In this document: positions 24,778 to 33,323 of the stretch, piece by piece | Position numbering within the stretch: position 1 is the first letter of the stretch | Layout: each line of letters opens with the position of its first letter | Source of the DNA: Methanobacterium sp. UBA410 | Lineage (GTDB): Archaea > Methanobacteriota > Methanobacteria > Methanobacteriales > Methanobacteriaceae | Direction of reading: 5' to 3' | Assembly: GCA_002498385.1 (NCBI GenBank) | Contig: DAHH01000015.1 | Coordinates: forward strand, 163,468 to 224,144 | Length of the DNA stretch: 60,677 nt | Notes under the pieces: model-generated | Databases searched by the model: none | What the model saw: the letters and a program-made list of their open reading frames with translations, nothing else | What the model was told of the DNA's origin: nothing | Translations under genes and position numbers: made by a program

Positions 24778-26373
24778 ATGTGTTTTATAAAAATTGAAAA
24801 CATCACTAAAACCTTCAAGGGTGTAACTGTTTTAAAAAATGTGAATATGACCATAGAAGAAGGTAGTGTTTTAGGCATTCTTGGGCGGAGCGGTTCGGGC
24901 AAATCCATCCTCATAAACATGCTTCGTGGAATGAAGGATTACAAACCAGATAGTGGAAGGATCATCTACAACATTGCCCTATGTCCCAACTGCATGAAAG
25001 TTGAAGCACCATCCAAGGCCGGGAAAAAATGTGACTGCGGAGGCGAATTTGAAGCTCAAAGTGTTGACTTCTGGAACTGTGAACGCCAGATCTTTGCAGC
25101 AATCAAGCGTAGAATCTCAATAATGCTACAGAGAACATTCGCACTCTACGAAGAGGAAACAGTTATAGAAAACGTTATGAAAGCTATTAAGGGACACGAT
25201 GAAAACGAAAGCATTTCCATAGCCATAGACCTCCTTGACATGGCCCAGATGACCCACAGGGTAACGCACATAGCAAGGGACTTAAGTGGTGGAGAAAAAC
25301 AGAGGGTCGTTCTCGCAAGACAGATAGCCAAGGAACCAATGCTGTTCCTTGCAGATGAACCAACAGGTACCTTAGACCCAAAAACAGCCCAGTTAATACA
25401 CCAAGCTTTGCTTGACGGGGTGAAAAACAAGGGTACAACCATGATCATAACTTCCCACTGGCCTGAGGTGATGAAGAAGCTCTCAGACTATGTGATATGG
25501 CTTGAAAAGGGGGAAATAATTGAAGAGGGTCAGCCCGAGGAAGTTGTGGAAAAATTCCTCAAACAGGTCCCAGTACCAGAGAAGAAGGAGGTCTTCCAAA
25601 CAGGAGGCCCCATAATAGAAATGGAAGATGTTAAAAAACATTACTACTCCATAGACCGCGGTGTTGTTAAGGCTGTTAACGGTATAAACCTGGTTGTTAA
25701 TGAAAGTGAAATATTTGGTATCGTGGGTTTAAGTGGTGCCGGTAAAACAACACTTTCAAGGATACTTTACGGTTTAACAGACCCCAGCAGCGGAACCATA
25801 AAGGTTAAGCTGGGAGAAACATGGGTCGACATGACAGAAAAGGGCCCAATGGGAAGAGGAAGGGTCAAACCTTACCTTGGAATACTCCACCAGGAGTACA
25901 GCCTCTACCCCCACAGGAACATACTTGGAAACCTTACAGAAGCCATAAGTCTGGAGCTTCCAGCAGAATTTGCCAAAATTAAAGCTATATACGTTCTTAA
26001 AGCTGTAGGTTTTGATGAAAAAGACGCTGCAGTTATATTAGAAAAATATCCTGAAGAGTTAAGCGGTGGAGAGCGCCACAGAGTGGCACTGGCACAAGTT
26101 CTCATTAAGGAACCTAAAATAGTTATACTGGATGAACCAACAGGTACCATGGACCCCATAACAAGAGTTCAGGTCACAGACTCCATAAGAAAAGCTCGTG
26201 ATGAATTAAACCAGACTTTCTTGATTATATCACATGATATGGACTTTGTTCTGGATGTCTGCGACAGGGCCGCCCTGATGCGCGGGGGAAAGATCCTTAA
26301 AGAGGGAGATCCAGAGTCAATAGTTGAAGATCTCACAACAAAAGAGAAGAAAAAGATGCTTAAGGAGGACTAA
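24778..26373 (+). CDS. atwA: Methyl-coenzyme M reductase activation component A2
   Basis: An ATP-binding protein required for reductive activation of methyl-CoM reductase. Its 531 residues hold two ABC ATPase domains: Walker A GRSGSGKS at 36-43 with LSGGEKQRV and LADEPTGTLD, and a second GLSGAGKT near 322 with LSGGERHRV and LDEPTGTMD. The first domain carries the A2-specific cysteine insertion C69, C72, C85 and C87, likely a metal site. No membrane segment is present, so it is not a transporter. AAGGTG lies seven bases before the ATG. It heads a tight run with Mmp9 and tetrapyrrole genes. Confidence 0.96.
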   Translation: MCFIKIENITKTFKGVTVLKNVNMTIEEGSVLGILGRSGSGKSILINMLRGMKDYKPDSGRIIYNIALCPNCMKVEAPSKAGKKCDCGGEFEAQSVDFWNCERQIFAAIKRRISIMLQRTFALYEEETVIENVMKAIKGHDENESISIAIDLLDMAQMTHRVTHIARDLSGGEKQRVVLARQIAKEPMLFLADEPTGTLDPKTAQLIHQALLDGVKNKGTTMIITSHWPEVMKKLSDYVIWLEKGEIIEEGQPEEVVEKFLKQVPVPEKKEVFQTGGPIIEMEDVKKHYYSIDRGVVKAVNGINLVVNESEIFGIVGLSGAGKTTLSRILYGLTDPSSGTIKVKLGETWVDMTEKGPMGRGRVKPYLGILHQEYSLYPHRNILGNLTEAISLELPAEFAKIKAIYVLKAVGFDEKDAAVILEKYPEELSGGERHRVALAQVLIKEPKIVILDEPTGTMDPITRVQVTDSIRKARDELNQTFLIISHDMDFVLDVCDRAALMRGGKILKEGDPESIVEDLTTKEKKKMLKED

Positions 26374-26374
26374 A

Positions 26375-26851
26375 ATGGTATGGGACGATGCACCATCACA
26401 CGTATGCAGGGGTGGGGATAAAAGAGCTTTAGCGTTCTGCTGTCCTCCTGTGAAACCCTGTCCAATTATCTATGCATTGGAAGATGCGAAACTCACACCT
26501 CAAGATTATATAGAGATAAAAGAGAAATTTGGAGAAAAAACCAAACTGGGACGCGGCGAAGGAACCTGCTTTGGATCGCTGGTATGGTGCTGCAAGCCGT
26601 CAAAACCCTGTCCACTGCGGGATATGGCCCTCAGAAGGATAGGTATGGATGCTGACGAATACATGCAGCTCAAAAAAGAACTTTCAGAGGAACTGGTTGG
26701 AAAACAAGAATCAGCAGCAGATGAAGGTGTTAAAACTTTATCTGAAACCTTCAAAGTACCACAAAAGGAGGCTTCCAAGGTTCTAAGCGACTGTAACAAC
26801 GATGTTAAAATGGCTGCCAGGGTACTGAGAATGAAGGATCTGGAGTCCTGA
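26375..26851 (+). CDS. Methanogenesis marker protein 9
   Basis: A 158-residue protein of a family confined to methanogens and relatives; its function is unknown. Two similar cysteine modules stand out: C11 with C22-C23 and C29 (CCPPVKPCP), and C65 with C72-C73 and C79 (CCKPSKPCP). They look like an internal duplication suited to two metal sites. The C-terminal 40 residues (about 117-156, VKTLSETFKV...AARVLRM) resemble a UBA-like three-helix domain. GGAGG lies six bases before the ATG at 26375, one base past the atwA stop. Its place beside atwA suggests a task in MCR maturation. Confidence 0.87.
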   Translation: MVWDDAPSHVCRGGDKRALAFCCPPVKPCPIIYALEDAKLTPQDYIEIKEKFGEKTKLGRGEGTCFGSLVWCCKPSKPCPLRDMALRRIGMDADEYMQLKKELSEELVGKQESAADEGVKTLSETFKVPQKEASKVLSDCNNDVKMAARVLRMKDLES

Positions 26852-26854
26852 AGT

Positions 26855-27481
26855 ATGGGCTGGACTCCCCTCTTCCTCCAGATGCAAAAAAAAAGAGTTT
26901 TGGTGGCAGGTGCTGGAGAAGTAGGGGAGAGAAGAGCCAGAAGATTCCTTGAAGCTGGAGCCCAAGTTGTGATCCTCGGGGATCATGCCTCAAAAGGTAT
27001 CCTTGATATGGGAGCTTCCCTGAAACCAGCTGAAAGTAGTAAGGAATGGGTTGAATGGTCAGACCTTGTGGTTGTTGCAACAAGTGACCCGGATTTAAAC
27101 AACAAAATTGCAGGAATGGCTAAAGGTAAACTGATTAATCGTGCTGATTACCCAAATAAGGGTAATTTAATCGTTCCATCATCTTTTTTCATAGGAGACG
27201 TGCAAATTTGCATATTCACAGGTGGTAAGAGCCCCCTTATGGCAAAAGAGTTAAGAAAAAATATACAAAAAGTAATAAAAGATGAAGATGTTCTGGAGCT
27301 TGAACTCCAGGATTTCACAAGAAAGCTCCTAAAAAAAAGGGTAAATGACCAAAAAGAACGTAGAACATATTTATATAAAGTTTTAAACGATGAAACAATC
27401 AAAAAACTTTTAAAAGAGAATAAACTTGAGGAAGCAAAACTTTACGTTGAAGGTTTAATCGGAAGCAGGTCAGGGAGTTAG
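26855..27481 (+). CDS. Precorrin-2 dehydrogenase (siroheme synthase N-terminal type)
   Basis: Oxidises precorrin-2 to sirohydrochlorin with NAD, the branch compound for F430, cobamides and siroheme. The 208-residue protein has the Rossmann loop VLVAGAGEVGERRA (about 15-28), VVATSDPDLNNKI near 73-85, and NRADYPNKGNLIVPSSF near 95-111, the signature of the Met8/CysG N-terminal domain. The middle segment IFTGGKSPLMAKELR also matches. It follows Mmp9 by 3 bp and precedes hemA by 14 bp, so the tetrapyrrole genes are in the atwA operon. Confidence 0.92.
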   Translation: MGWTPLFLQMQKKRVLVAGAGEVGERRARRFLEAGAQVVILGDHASKGILDMGASLKPAESSKEWVEWSDLVVVATSDPDLNNKIAGMAKGKLINRADYPNKGNLIVPSSFFIGDVQICIFTGGKSPLMAKELRKNIQKVIKDEDVLELELQDFTRKLLKKRVNDQKERRTYLYKVLNDETIKKLLKENKLEEAKLYVEGLIGSRSGS

Positions 27482-27495
27482 TTGGAGGAAGTAAT

Positions 27496-28689
27496 TTGAT
27501 CCTTAATATCAGAGTCGACCATAAAACAGCAAACATCAGCACAATGGAGAGATCAGCCAAAAAACTCGATGATATCTTTGAAGAGATAATGGAGAAGCAC
27601 AGCGTCCGCGAACACATCCAGATAAAAACCTGCAACAGAACCGAGTTTTACTTTGTCCTGGATGATGAATGGGATGTTACAACTGTTGATTGTCCTGATT
27701 TTACTTTTGAAACCGATGATGATGCATTGAAACATCTTTTAAGACTTGCATCTGGATTGGAGTCCATGATAATCGGTGAGGATCAGATACTGGGCCAGAT
27801 AGGAATGGCTCAAAAAAAGGGTATTAAGGAAGGAAGCTGCGGAAAAATTTTAAAAACTGTATTTACCAAGGCTGTTCATGTGGGTAGGGTCGTTCGACAG
27901 AAAACCATGATAAACGAAGGATCCATATCCATAGGATCAGCAGCAGTTGAGCTTGCAGAAACTGTTTATGGAGATCTTAACTTTAAGAAGGTGTTGGTAA
28001 TAGGAGCCGGCAAAATGGGAACCCTTGTTGCCAAAGCCCTGGTTGAGAAAAACCTTGAAGCAATTGTTGTTGCAAACAGAACCCACGACAGGGCAGTTGA
28101 GCTTGCAAGGGAACTAGGTGGATCAGCCATACGCTTCGATAAACTTGATGAAGCACTCCTGGATGCAGATGTTGTTATAAGTGCCACAGGCGCTCCACAC
28201 CCCATACTGTCCTTTGAAAAGGTAAAAAATGCCGTGCCACCTGAAAACCTCAAAAGGATGGTGATGGTTGACATTGCAAATCCACGTGACATCGACCCTC
28301 ATGTTGTAGATCTCGGTGTTAAACTCTTCAACATTGACGATCTTCGAGAAATAGCCAATAAAAGCAAGACAATGCGCAGAGAAGCTGCTTGCGACGCTGA
28401 AAAAATAGTTAACAGCGAATTTGAACTTCTGAAAAGATCCCTAAAAGATCTTGAAATTGAACCACTTATATCAAATATAATGGCAGATGCAGAAAATATA
28501 CGGGTTAAAGACACTCAAAAAGCATTTAGAATATTAAAAAATGCAAAAAACAATGAGAAGGTTGTGAATGATCTCACCAAGGTCCTTGTAGAACACATTT
28601 TCTACGACGTCATCAAGAACCTGAAAGATGCAGCTGAAAAGGACGAAAAAGAGGTTATAGAAGCTGCAGAAACTATTTTCAGCCATTAA
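27496..28689 (+). CDS. hemA: Glutamyl-tRNA reductase
   Basis: Reduces glutamyl-tRNA to glutamate-1-semialdehyde, the first step of tetrapyrrole synthesis. The 397-residue protein has its nucleophile Cys46 in KTCNRTE, the LASGLESMIIGEDQILGQ segment near 94-111, the NADPH loop VIGAGKMG near 167-174, ANRT, and the dimerisation helix in the last 100 residues. The start is a TTG at 27496, supported by GGAGGA six bases upstream. It is the last gene of the atwA-Mmp9-precorrin-2 dehydrogenase run. Confidence 0.96.
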   Translation: MILNIRVDHKTANISTMERSAKKLDDIFEEIMEKHSVREHIQIKTCNRTEFYFVLDDEWDVTTVDCPDFTFETDDDALKHLLRLASGLESMIIGEDQILGQIGMAQKKGIKEGSCGKILKTVFTKAVHVGRVVRQKTMINEGSISIGSAAVELAETVYGDLNFKKVLVIGAGKMGTLVAKALVEKNLEAIVVANRTHDRAVELARELGGSAIRFDKLDEALLDADVVISATGAPHPILSFEKVKNAVPPENLKRMVMVDIANPRDIDPHVVDLGVKLFNIDDLREIANKSKTMRREAACDAEKIVNSEFELLKRSLKDLEIEPLISNIMADAENIRVKDTQKAFRILKNAKNNEKVVNDLTKVLVEHIFYDVIKNLKDAAEKDEKEVIEAAETIFSH

Positions 28690-28695
28690 TGAGCG

Positions 28696-28733
28696 GTTCA
28701 ATGGATCTTTCAGAGTTCAATGGATCCTTCAGA
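28696..28733. repeat. 19-bp tandem duplication after hemA
   Basis: GTTCAATGGATCTTTCAGA at 28696-28714 is followed by a copy with one change at 28715-28733. It lies 7 bp past the hemA stop in a 232-bp convergent spacer. Confidence 0.9.
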
Positions 28734-28921
28734 TGGATTAACAAGTCATTCAAATGAATTAGCAAGGTTTTAACAAGGTTTTCCTAAAAACTACACCTAA
28801 AAACAACAGTTTCTCCTTTAAGGAACCTACATTAATTTTATATTCATTATACTAATTTTATATCCCTTTTTCATGATAAAAAATATGAAGAAAAAAATAT
28901 AAAAGGTAAAAATGTTCAGAA

Positions 28922-30043
28922 TCATGCAAACATTTCTTTTGGCTCGTTTTTCTTTTGTTTGTATTGTTTAAGGGCGTATTTAACATGTTCCCATTCTAAA
29001 ATATCTTTATCCTCTGAAATTGCCTTGTGGAGGGCTACTTTAAGGATTTTGTCCTTGAGATCCCTACCAGACATTCCCTTCGTACATTTTGAAAGTTTTC
29101 TAGCATCAACCTTAACTTGTAGGGGCATGGATTTTATGTAAAATTCCAGAATTTCAAGTCTTTCCTTTTCATTGGGCAGTACAAATTCTATTTCTTCCTC
29201 AAATCTGCTTCTTATTGCAAAATCAAGGAGATAGGGATTGTTGGTGGCTCCTATAGTAACGACCCCTTTGTTAGTTTCTATACCGTCCAGCTCAGTTAAA
29301 AGGGCATTTACAACCTCTGAAACGTCTCCACGTAGGGACTGGTATTTTCTATCAAGACCCACTGCATCTATCTCATCTATAAATATCACAGAAGGGGCAC
29401 ATGCAGTTGCTGCCTCAAAAAGATCGTGTATCTGTCTTGAACCGTCTCCAACATGTTCTCCTATGAGGCTTGTGGCCTTGACAAGGAAGAGTGGAACTTT
29501 AAGTTCATTTGAAAGTGATTTTGCAAGCATGGTCTTACCAGTTCCTGGAGCTCCATAGAACAGCACGTTTCTTGGTGCCCATTCCCTGAATAGGTCTGGA
29601 TCCTGGAGGTACTTCATTATAACCTTGCACTTGGTTTTTGCACGCTCCTGTCCTATGACATCGTTCATGCGAACGTTACTTTCAATTTTCTTGATTTCAC
29701 GGGATTCCTTGACCTCCATTAAAATGATGGAAGTGTTGGTGGTTATTTGAGAATTATCTGGATGTGCTTTTATTATTTTAAAAGCGTAATCCGGTAGTAA
29801 CTTCTGATCAAAAAGGAAAGATCCTTCCTTTGCTGTGCAGCCTTCCCACTGCTCCTTTGCATAGAGTTCAAAAAGTTCTTTGTCGAATATCTCTATTTTA
29901 GGGTTTTCAACGAGGTTGCACAAAAAGGGATAACCAACAGACTGGAGAACAACCAGTTTACTCTCCTTATCAGGCTCATTTAAACTTTTTAATACTTTTT
30001 TATCTGATACAACTTGATCAGGAAATGTATTGTTTAGTTTCAC
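28922..30043 (-). CDS. AAA-family ATPase of the MTH_1011/MJ1494 type
   Basis: A 373-residue single-AAA protein resembling, but distinct from, the proteasome-activating nucleotidase. It has Walker A GAPGTGKT and Walker B FIDEID in the middle, sensor-1 ATNNP, and an arginine-finger region FAIRSRFEEE. The N-terminal 130 residues are specific to this family and lack the coiled coil of PAN. The C-terminus (KKNEPKEMFA) has no HbYX proteasome-docking motif, so proteasome binding is doubtful. The start is GTG at 30043 with AGGT eight bases upstream. It is divergent from the Fic-like gene. The substrate is unknown. Confidence 0.88.
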   Translation of the reverse strand: MKLNNTFPDQVVSDKKVLKSLNEPDKESKLVVLQSVGYPFLCNLVENPKIEIFDKELFELYAKEQWEGCTAKEGSFLFDQKLLPDYAFKIIKAHPDNSQITTNTSIILMEVKESREIKKIESNVRMNDVIGQERAKTKCKVIMKYLQDPDLFREWAPRNVLFYGAPGTGKTMLAKSLSNELKVPLFLVKATSLIGEHVGDGSRQIHDLFEAATACAPSVIFIDEIDAVGLDRKYQSLRGDVSEVVNALLTELDGIETNKGVVTIGATNNPYLLDFAIRSRFEEEIEFVLPNEKERLEILEFYIKSMPLQVKVDARKLSKCTKGMSGRDLKDKILKVALHKAISEDKDILEWEHVKYALKQYKQKKNEPKEMFA

Positions 30044-30105
30044 TAAGAATACCTACCACATTTTTTATTTTGAGTTTTTTAATTAACTCTCTCATTTTTT
30101 GAATA

Positions 30106-30117
30106 CCTTTATATTAA
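30106..30117 (-). promoter_or_regulatory. Possible TATA box for the AAA ATPase gene
   Basis: Read on the minus strand, TAATATAAAGG lies about 70 bases upstream of the GTG start, leaving room for a leader of roughly 40 bases. It is placed by composition only. Confidence 0.35.
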
Positions 30118-30235
30118 CTGGGTTATAGTTTATGTCAACATGAATAAAAGTTTTGCTTTATCCTTTGAAACCAGAGCACCAAATTTTCTAAAACTAAAAC
30201 TGAAATTTACAGGGGCCCCAGAAACCAAACCCCAA

Positions 30236-30247
30236 CATTATATAAAA
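30236..30247 (+). promoter_or_regulatory. Possible TATA box for the Fic-like gene
   Basis: ATTATATAAAAC ends 28 bases before the ATG at 30275. With archaeal spacing, transcription would start about 5-10 bases before the ATG, giving a near-leaderless message; no good ribosome-binding site is seen. Confidence 0.4.
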
Positions 30248-30274
30248 CATACAAAATAAAAGGTTAAAATTGAT

Positions 30275-31366
30275 ATGTACCTTCCAAATTTCACATACAC
30301 CAACAAGACCATTAGAAACATGGCTGAAATTGATTTGATCAGGGGTATGATTTTAAATGCTGAGATCACACCGGAACTTGACCTTCACCTGAGAAAGAGC
30401 GCACTTTTAAGATCTGCCCTTGCCTCCACATCCCTTGATAAGTCTTTGAAGGTGGGAAAAGTTAAAAAATCTAGCAAAGCTTCATCCAAAAAATCTTTCA
30501 AATTTAAACCGAGTTCAAAGGCCCGTGAAGATCAGGATATTCAGGGCTACCTCGAGGTTTTACAAGATCTGGACAGCTACCATGAGCATGGCAAGGTCAC
30601 TGAGAAACTGCTTTTCAGGATGCACGAAAAACTAACTGAAAATACACTGAAAGATGTACACCCTAACAACAAGTATCGTGAGGTTGATGTGGAACTTGAA
30701 TATAATGGCAGTAATCCATTTAAATACATGCCTCCAAACCATGAACTTGTGCCCAACTTGATGGAAGAACTGCTTAAATGGGTGAACAACAACTCCACTG
30801 AAATTTCTCCAATCACGGTTGCAGGCACAGCACACTGGAAGATGCTGCGAATACAACCATTCTGCCAGGGAAATGGACAAACTGCAAGGGCCCTAACTGA
30901 CTTAATTCTATATTTAAGACTTTTTAACACCAAAGGATACTTTTCGCTCGAAGAATACTACAAAAAAGATGAAAAAGCTTATTTAAATGCTTTGAGCCTG
31001 GATTTAGAAGAGAAAAAAAGTCTGACAATGTGGATGGAGTACTTCACAGATGGAGTTCTGACATCGCTCTCAGAAACAGGGAATAAAATTTCAAACCTTA
31101 CTAAAACAGGAAAGTGTTTTGACAGATCAACCTTTAAAGATTACACAAAGATCCTAAGTTTTCTACATATATACGGAAAAATAACCCCAAAGGATGTGGC
31201 CACACTTTTTGGAATAAATGAAAGCGAAGCAGTTTTATACTTGCAGAAACTGGAAGAACTCTCGGTTATTAAAAAGAAAAAAAGGCACGGTTCTAGTTAT
31301 TACATCCTGAAGATCAGGGCTGATCAACTGAAAAAACAGTGGAAGATCCTCTTCAAAAAGGATTAA
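30275..31366 (+). CDS. Fic-fold protein with degenerate active site and winged-helix C-terminus
   Basis: A 363-residue protein with Fic architecture: an N-terminal helical part (1-90), the Fic core (about 95-260) and a C-terminal winged helix (about 285-360, ILSFLHIYGKITPKDVATLF). Active Fic enzymes carry HxFx(D/E)GNGRxxR. Here residues 194-205 read QPFCQGNGQTAR, so the catalytic His is Gln194, the metal-binding acid is Gln and the motif Arg is Gln202. The N-terminal segment ASTSLDK stands where the inhibitory S/TxxxE(G/N) helix is expected, also altered. The frame is intact with normal codons. AMP transfer is unlikely; a DNA- or protein-binding role is my inference. Confidence 0.85.
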   Translation: MYLPNFTYTNKTIRNMAEIDLIRGMILNAEITPELDLHLRKSALLRSALASTSLDKSLKVGKVKKSSKASSKKSFKFKPSSKAREDQDIQGYLEVLQDLDSYHEHGKVTEKLLFRMHEKLTENTLKDVHPNNKYREVDVELEYNGSNPFKYMPPNHELVPNLMEELLKWVNNNSTEISPITVAGTAHWKMLRIQPFCQGNGQTARALTDLILYLRLFNTKGYFSLEEYYKKDEKAYLNALSLDLEEKKSLTMWMEYFTDGVLTSLSETGNKISNLTKTGKCFDRSTFKDYTKILSFLHIYGKITPKDVATLFGINESEAVLYLQKLEELSVIKKKKRHGSSYYILKIRADQLKKQWKILFKKD

Positions 31367-31415
31367 CATTCAGCAGGGCTTAACATCCACCAGCAAAAAT
31401 CCTCTTCAAGGTAAC

Positions 31416-32252
31416 TTAAATCTTAGAAATATTCTGGTACAGACCCTTCATTATGAGTGCATCGTAGTCCAGATATGGAGATTCACAGATTATTGTAACG
31501 TTCCAGCCACATTCAACAATTTCTTCAAGGAGAGGCTCAATAGGGGGACCATAGTCCTCATCCTCAACGCCGTGATGCTTCCTCTCACCGGCATCTGTGT
31601 ACTCCACGTGTGTGAAGTGGGAGTGCAACGATTTCAATCCCAGTGCATCTTCCAGCTTCTGGAATATCTTGTTGTAATCAGTTTTATTCTTTATAGAACC
31701 GCCAGATCTTGCATGGACGTGTGCAAAGTCCACCGTGGGTTCAAAGTGATCGAATGAACTGCATATCTCTATTATCTCATCCAGATTCCCAAGCTGAGAT
31801 TTTTTACCCGTTGTTTCAGGCGCCAGGGTATAATTTTCAACACCAAGTGCTTCAAGAGCCTCTTGAATGTCTTTTATTGAATTTTTACACTGTTTCATTG
31901 CTTCTTCTGGTGTATAAGTGGTATAAAAACCAGGATGAAACACGGTGCGATAGGCACCCATCCATTCGGATGCTTTAGCAGCCTGAACAAGCCTTTTAAC
32001 AGATCTTTCGATTACATCGTCCTTGTTGGATGAAAGGTTGATGTAGTAAGGTGCATGCATTGAAACCAGCACATCATTTTCATCTGAATTCTCTTTAAGT
32101 GCTAATGCGGATTGTTTTGATATCCTAACTCCGTAGGTTGCCTGGTACTCGTAGGCATCCAGGCCTATTTGATTTATGTAACTGCAAACACTCGGTGTTT
32201 TACCTTTGTAATTAATGGGGTTTCCGGCAGGTCCAAATTTTACATTACCCAT
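31416..32252 (-). CDS. Endonuclease IV-like TIM-barrel enzyme
   Basis: A 278-residue member of the AP-endonuclease-2/xylose isomerase-like barrels. Metal-ligand candidates in the expected order are His66 (MHAPYY), His106 (FHPGFY), Glu146 (APETTGK), Asp175 and His178 (VDFAHVH), His212/His215, His226/His227 and Glu257 (ICESPY), so the trinuclear zinc site of Nfo is largely kept. The usual DRH triplet near position 230 appears as RKHH, which leaves one ligand in doubt. The likely role is cutting DNA at abasic sites. It lies 20 bp downstream of trxB on the same strand, with no clear functional tie. Confidence 0.85.
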   Translation of the reverse strand: MGNVKFGPAGNPINYKGKTPSVCSYINQIGLDAYEYQATYGVRISKQSALALKENSDENDVLVSMHAPYYINLSSNKDDVIERSVKRLVQAAKASEWMGAYRTVFHPGFYTTYTPEEAMKQCKNSIKDIQEALEALGVENYTLAPETTGKKSQLGNLDEIIEICSSFDHFEPTVDFAHVHARSGGSIKNKTDYNKIFQKLEDALGLKSLHSHFTHVEYTDAGERKHHGVEDEDYGPPIEPLLEEIVECGWNVTIICESPYLDYDALIMKGLYQNISKI

Positions 32253-32272
32253 GAATTAACCTCTTAAACTGC

Positions 32273-33184
32273 TTAATCTTCCAGTTTGAGATCGTTGTAG
32301 GCAGAGACAGCTGCAACTGCACCCTCTGAACAGGCCACAACTATCTGTTTTAAACCGCCTGTAACATCGCCTGCAGCGTAAACATGAGGAACATTTGTCT
32401 TCTGGTTTTTGTCCGTAACGATGTATCCCCCATCAATTTCAACACCCATCTCACCTGCAAGTTCGCTAGAAGGTTTCTCTCCAATTGCTATGAAAACCCC
32501 GTTTACATCAAGCTCTTCCTCAACGTCCCGAACCCGATCGTAGATCACAACGCTTTTCACAAAGTTATCTCCCTTTATCTCCCTGACAACAGAGTTCCAG
32601 ATGACTGGAATCCCTTTTTCCTTTATTTTATTTTGAAGGTATTTTTGAGCCCTTAACTCATCTCTCCTATGGATCATTTTAACGTTGCATCCAATATCAT
32701 CGAGATAAAGGACGTGCTCGGCTGCAGAGTTCCCTCCACCAACCACAACAACGTTCTTATTCCTGAAGAACATGCCGTCACAGATGGAACAGTAGGATAT
32801 GCCTTTTCCAATGAATTTCTGCTCGCCAGGTATTCCAAGTTCTCTGTAATTGGTTCCAGTAGCTATTATAATGGTTTTAGCATTGTATTGACCCTTATTT
32901 GTAATTAATTCAAATATTCCATCTTCTTTTTCTACTTTCTGGATCTCCTCAGACTCTTTTATTTCCACGTATCCTGATGCATGGTCTCCCACTCTCTTTA
33001 GAAGTTCCAGACCAGTTATGGATTTAAATCCGGGGAAGTTCAAAACTAAGGGAGCCGCATTTGCCATTCCACCTTTAACGGCTTTTTCCAGTATAACTGC
33101 TTTTAAGCCTTCTCTTCCAGCATATATGCCTGCTGTAAGACCTGCAGGTCCTGCACCAACTATTGCAACGTCATATTCTTCCAT
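32273..33184 (-). CDS. trxB: Thioredoxin reductase family protein
   Basis: An FAD- and pyridine-nucleotide-dependent disulfide reductase of 303 residues. It has the N-terminal FAD loop VGAGPAGLTAGIYAGREG (near 10-27), the redox pair YCSICDG (near 133-139), the second dinucleotide loop VVGGGNSAAEH (near 151-161), and the C-terminal YAAGDVTGG. The middle residues of the CxxC are Ser-Ile rather than the common Ala-Thr. In methanogens the electron donor may be F420H2 or NADPH; the sequence does not settle this. Thioredoxin itself is not nearby; a glutaredoxin-like gene is at 56.6 kb. Confidence 0.93.
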   Translation of the reverse strand: MEEYDVAIVGAGPAGLTAGIYAGREGLKAVILEKAVKGGMANAAPLVLNFPGFKSITGLELLKRVGDHASGYVEIKESEEIQKVEKEDGIFELITNKGQYNAKTIIIATGTNYRELGIPGEQKFIGKGISYCSICDGMFFRNKNVVVVGGGNSAAEHVLYLDDIGCNVKMIHRRDELRAQKYLQNKIKEKGIPVIWNSVVREIKGDNFVKSVVIYDRVRDVEEELDVNGVFIAIGEKPSSELAGEMGVEIDGGYIVTDKNQKTNVPHVYAAGDVTGGLKQIVVACSEGAVAAVSAYNDLKLED

Positions 33185-33323
33185 AAAACCACCTTTTTAA
33201 TGTTAATTAAGGAATTAAATAAAAACCCTTCTTAACCTTTCTTTTTAAGGTCGAATGCTTTTTTTTAGCTTTTTTTTATTGTTGTCCTTTTGATGTTACC
33301 CTGAAGGAGATAATCTTATGTTG

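Noticed and set aside
24778..26373. ABC transporter ATPase
   Set aside because: Two fused ATPase domains with the A2-type cysteine insertion and no permease nearby indicate the MCR activation component.
28922..30043. Proteasome-activating nucleotidase
   Set aside because: No N-terminal coiled coil and no C-terminal HbYX motif; it matches the separate MTH_1011/MJ1494 group better.
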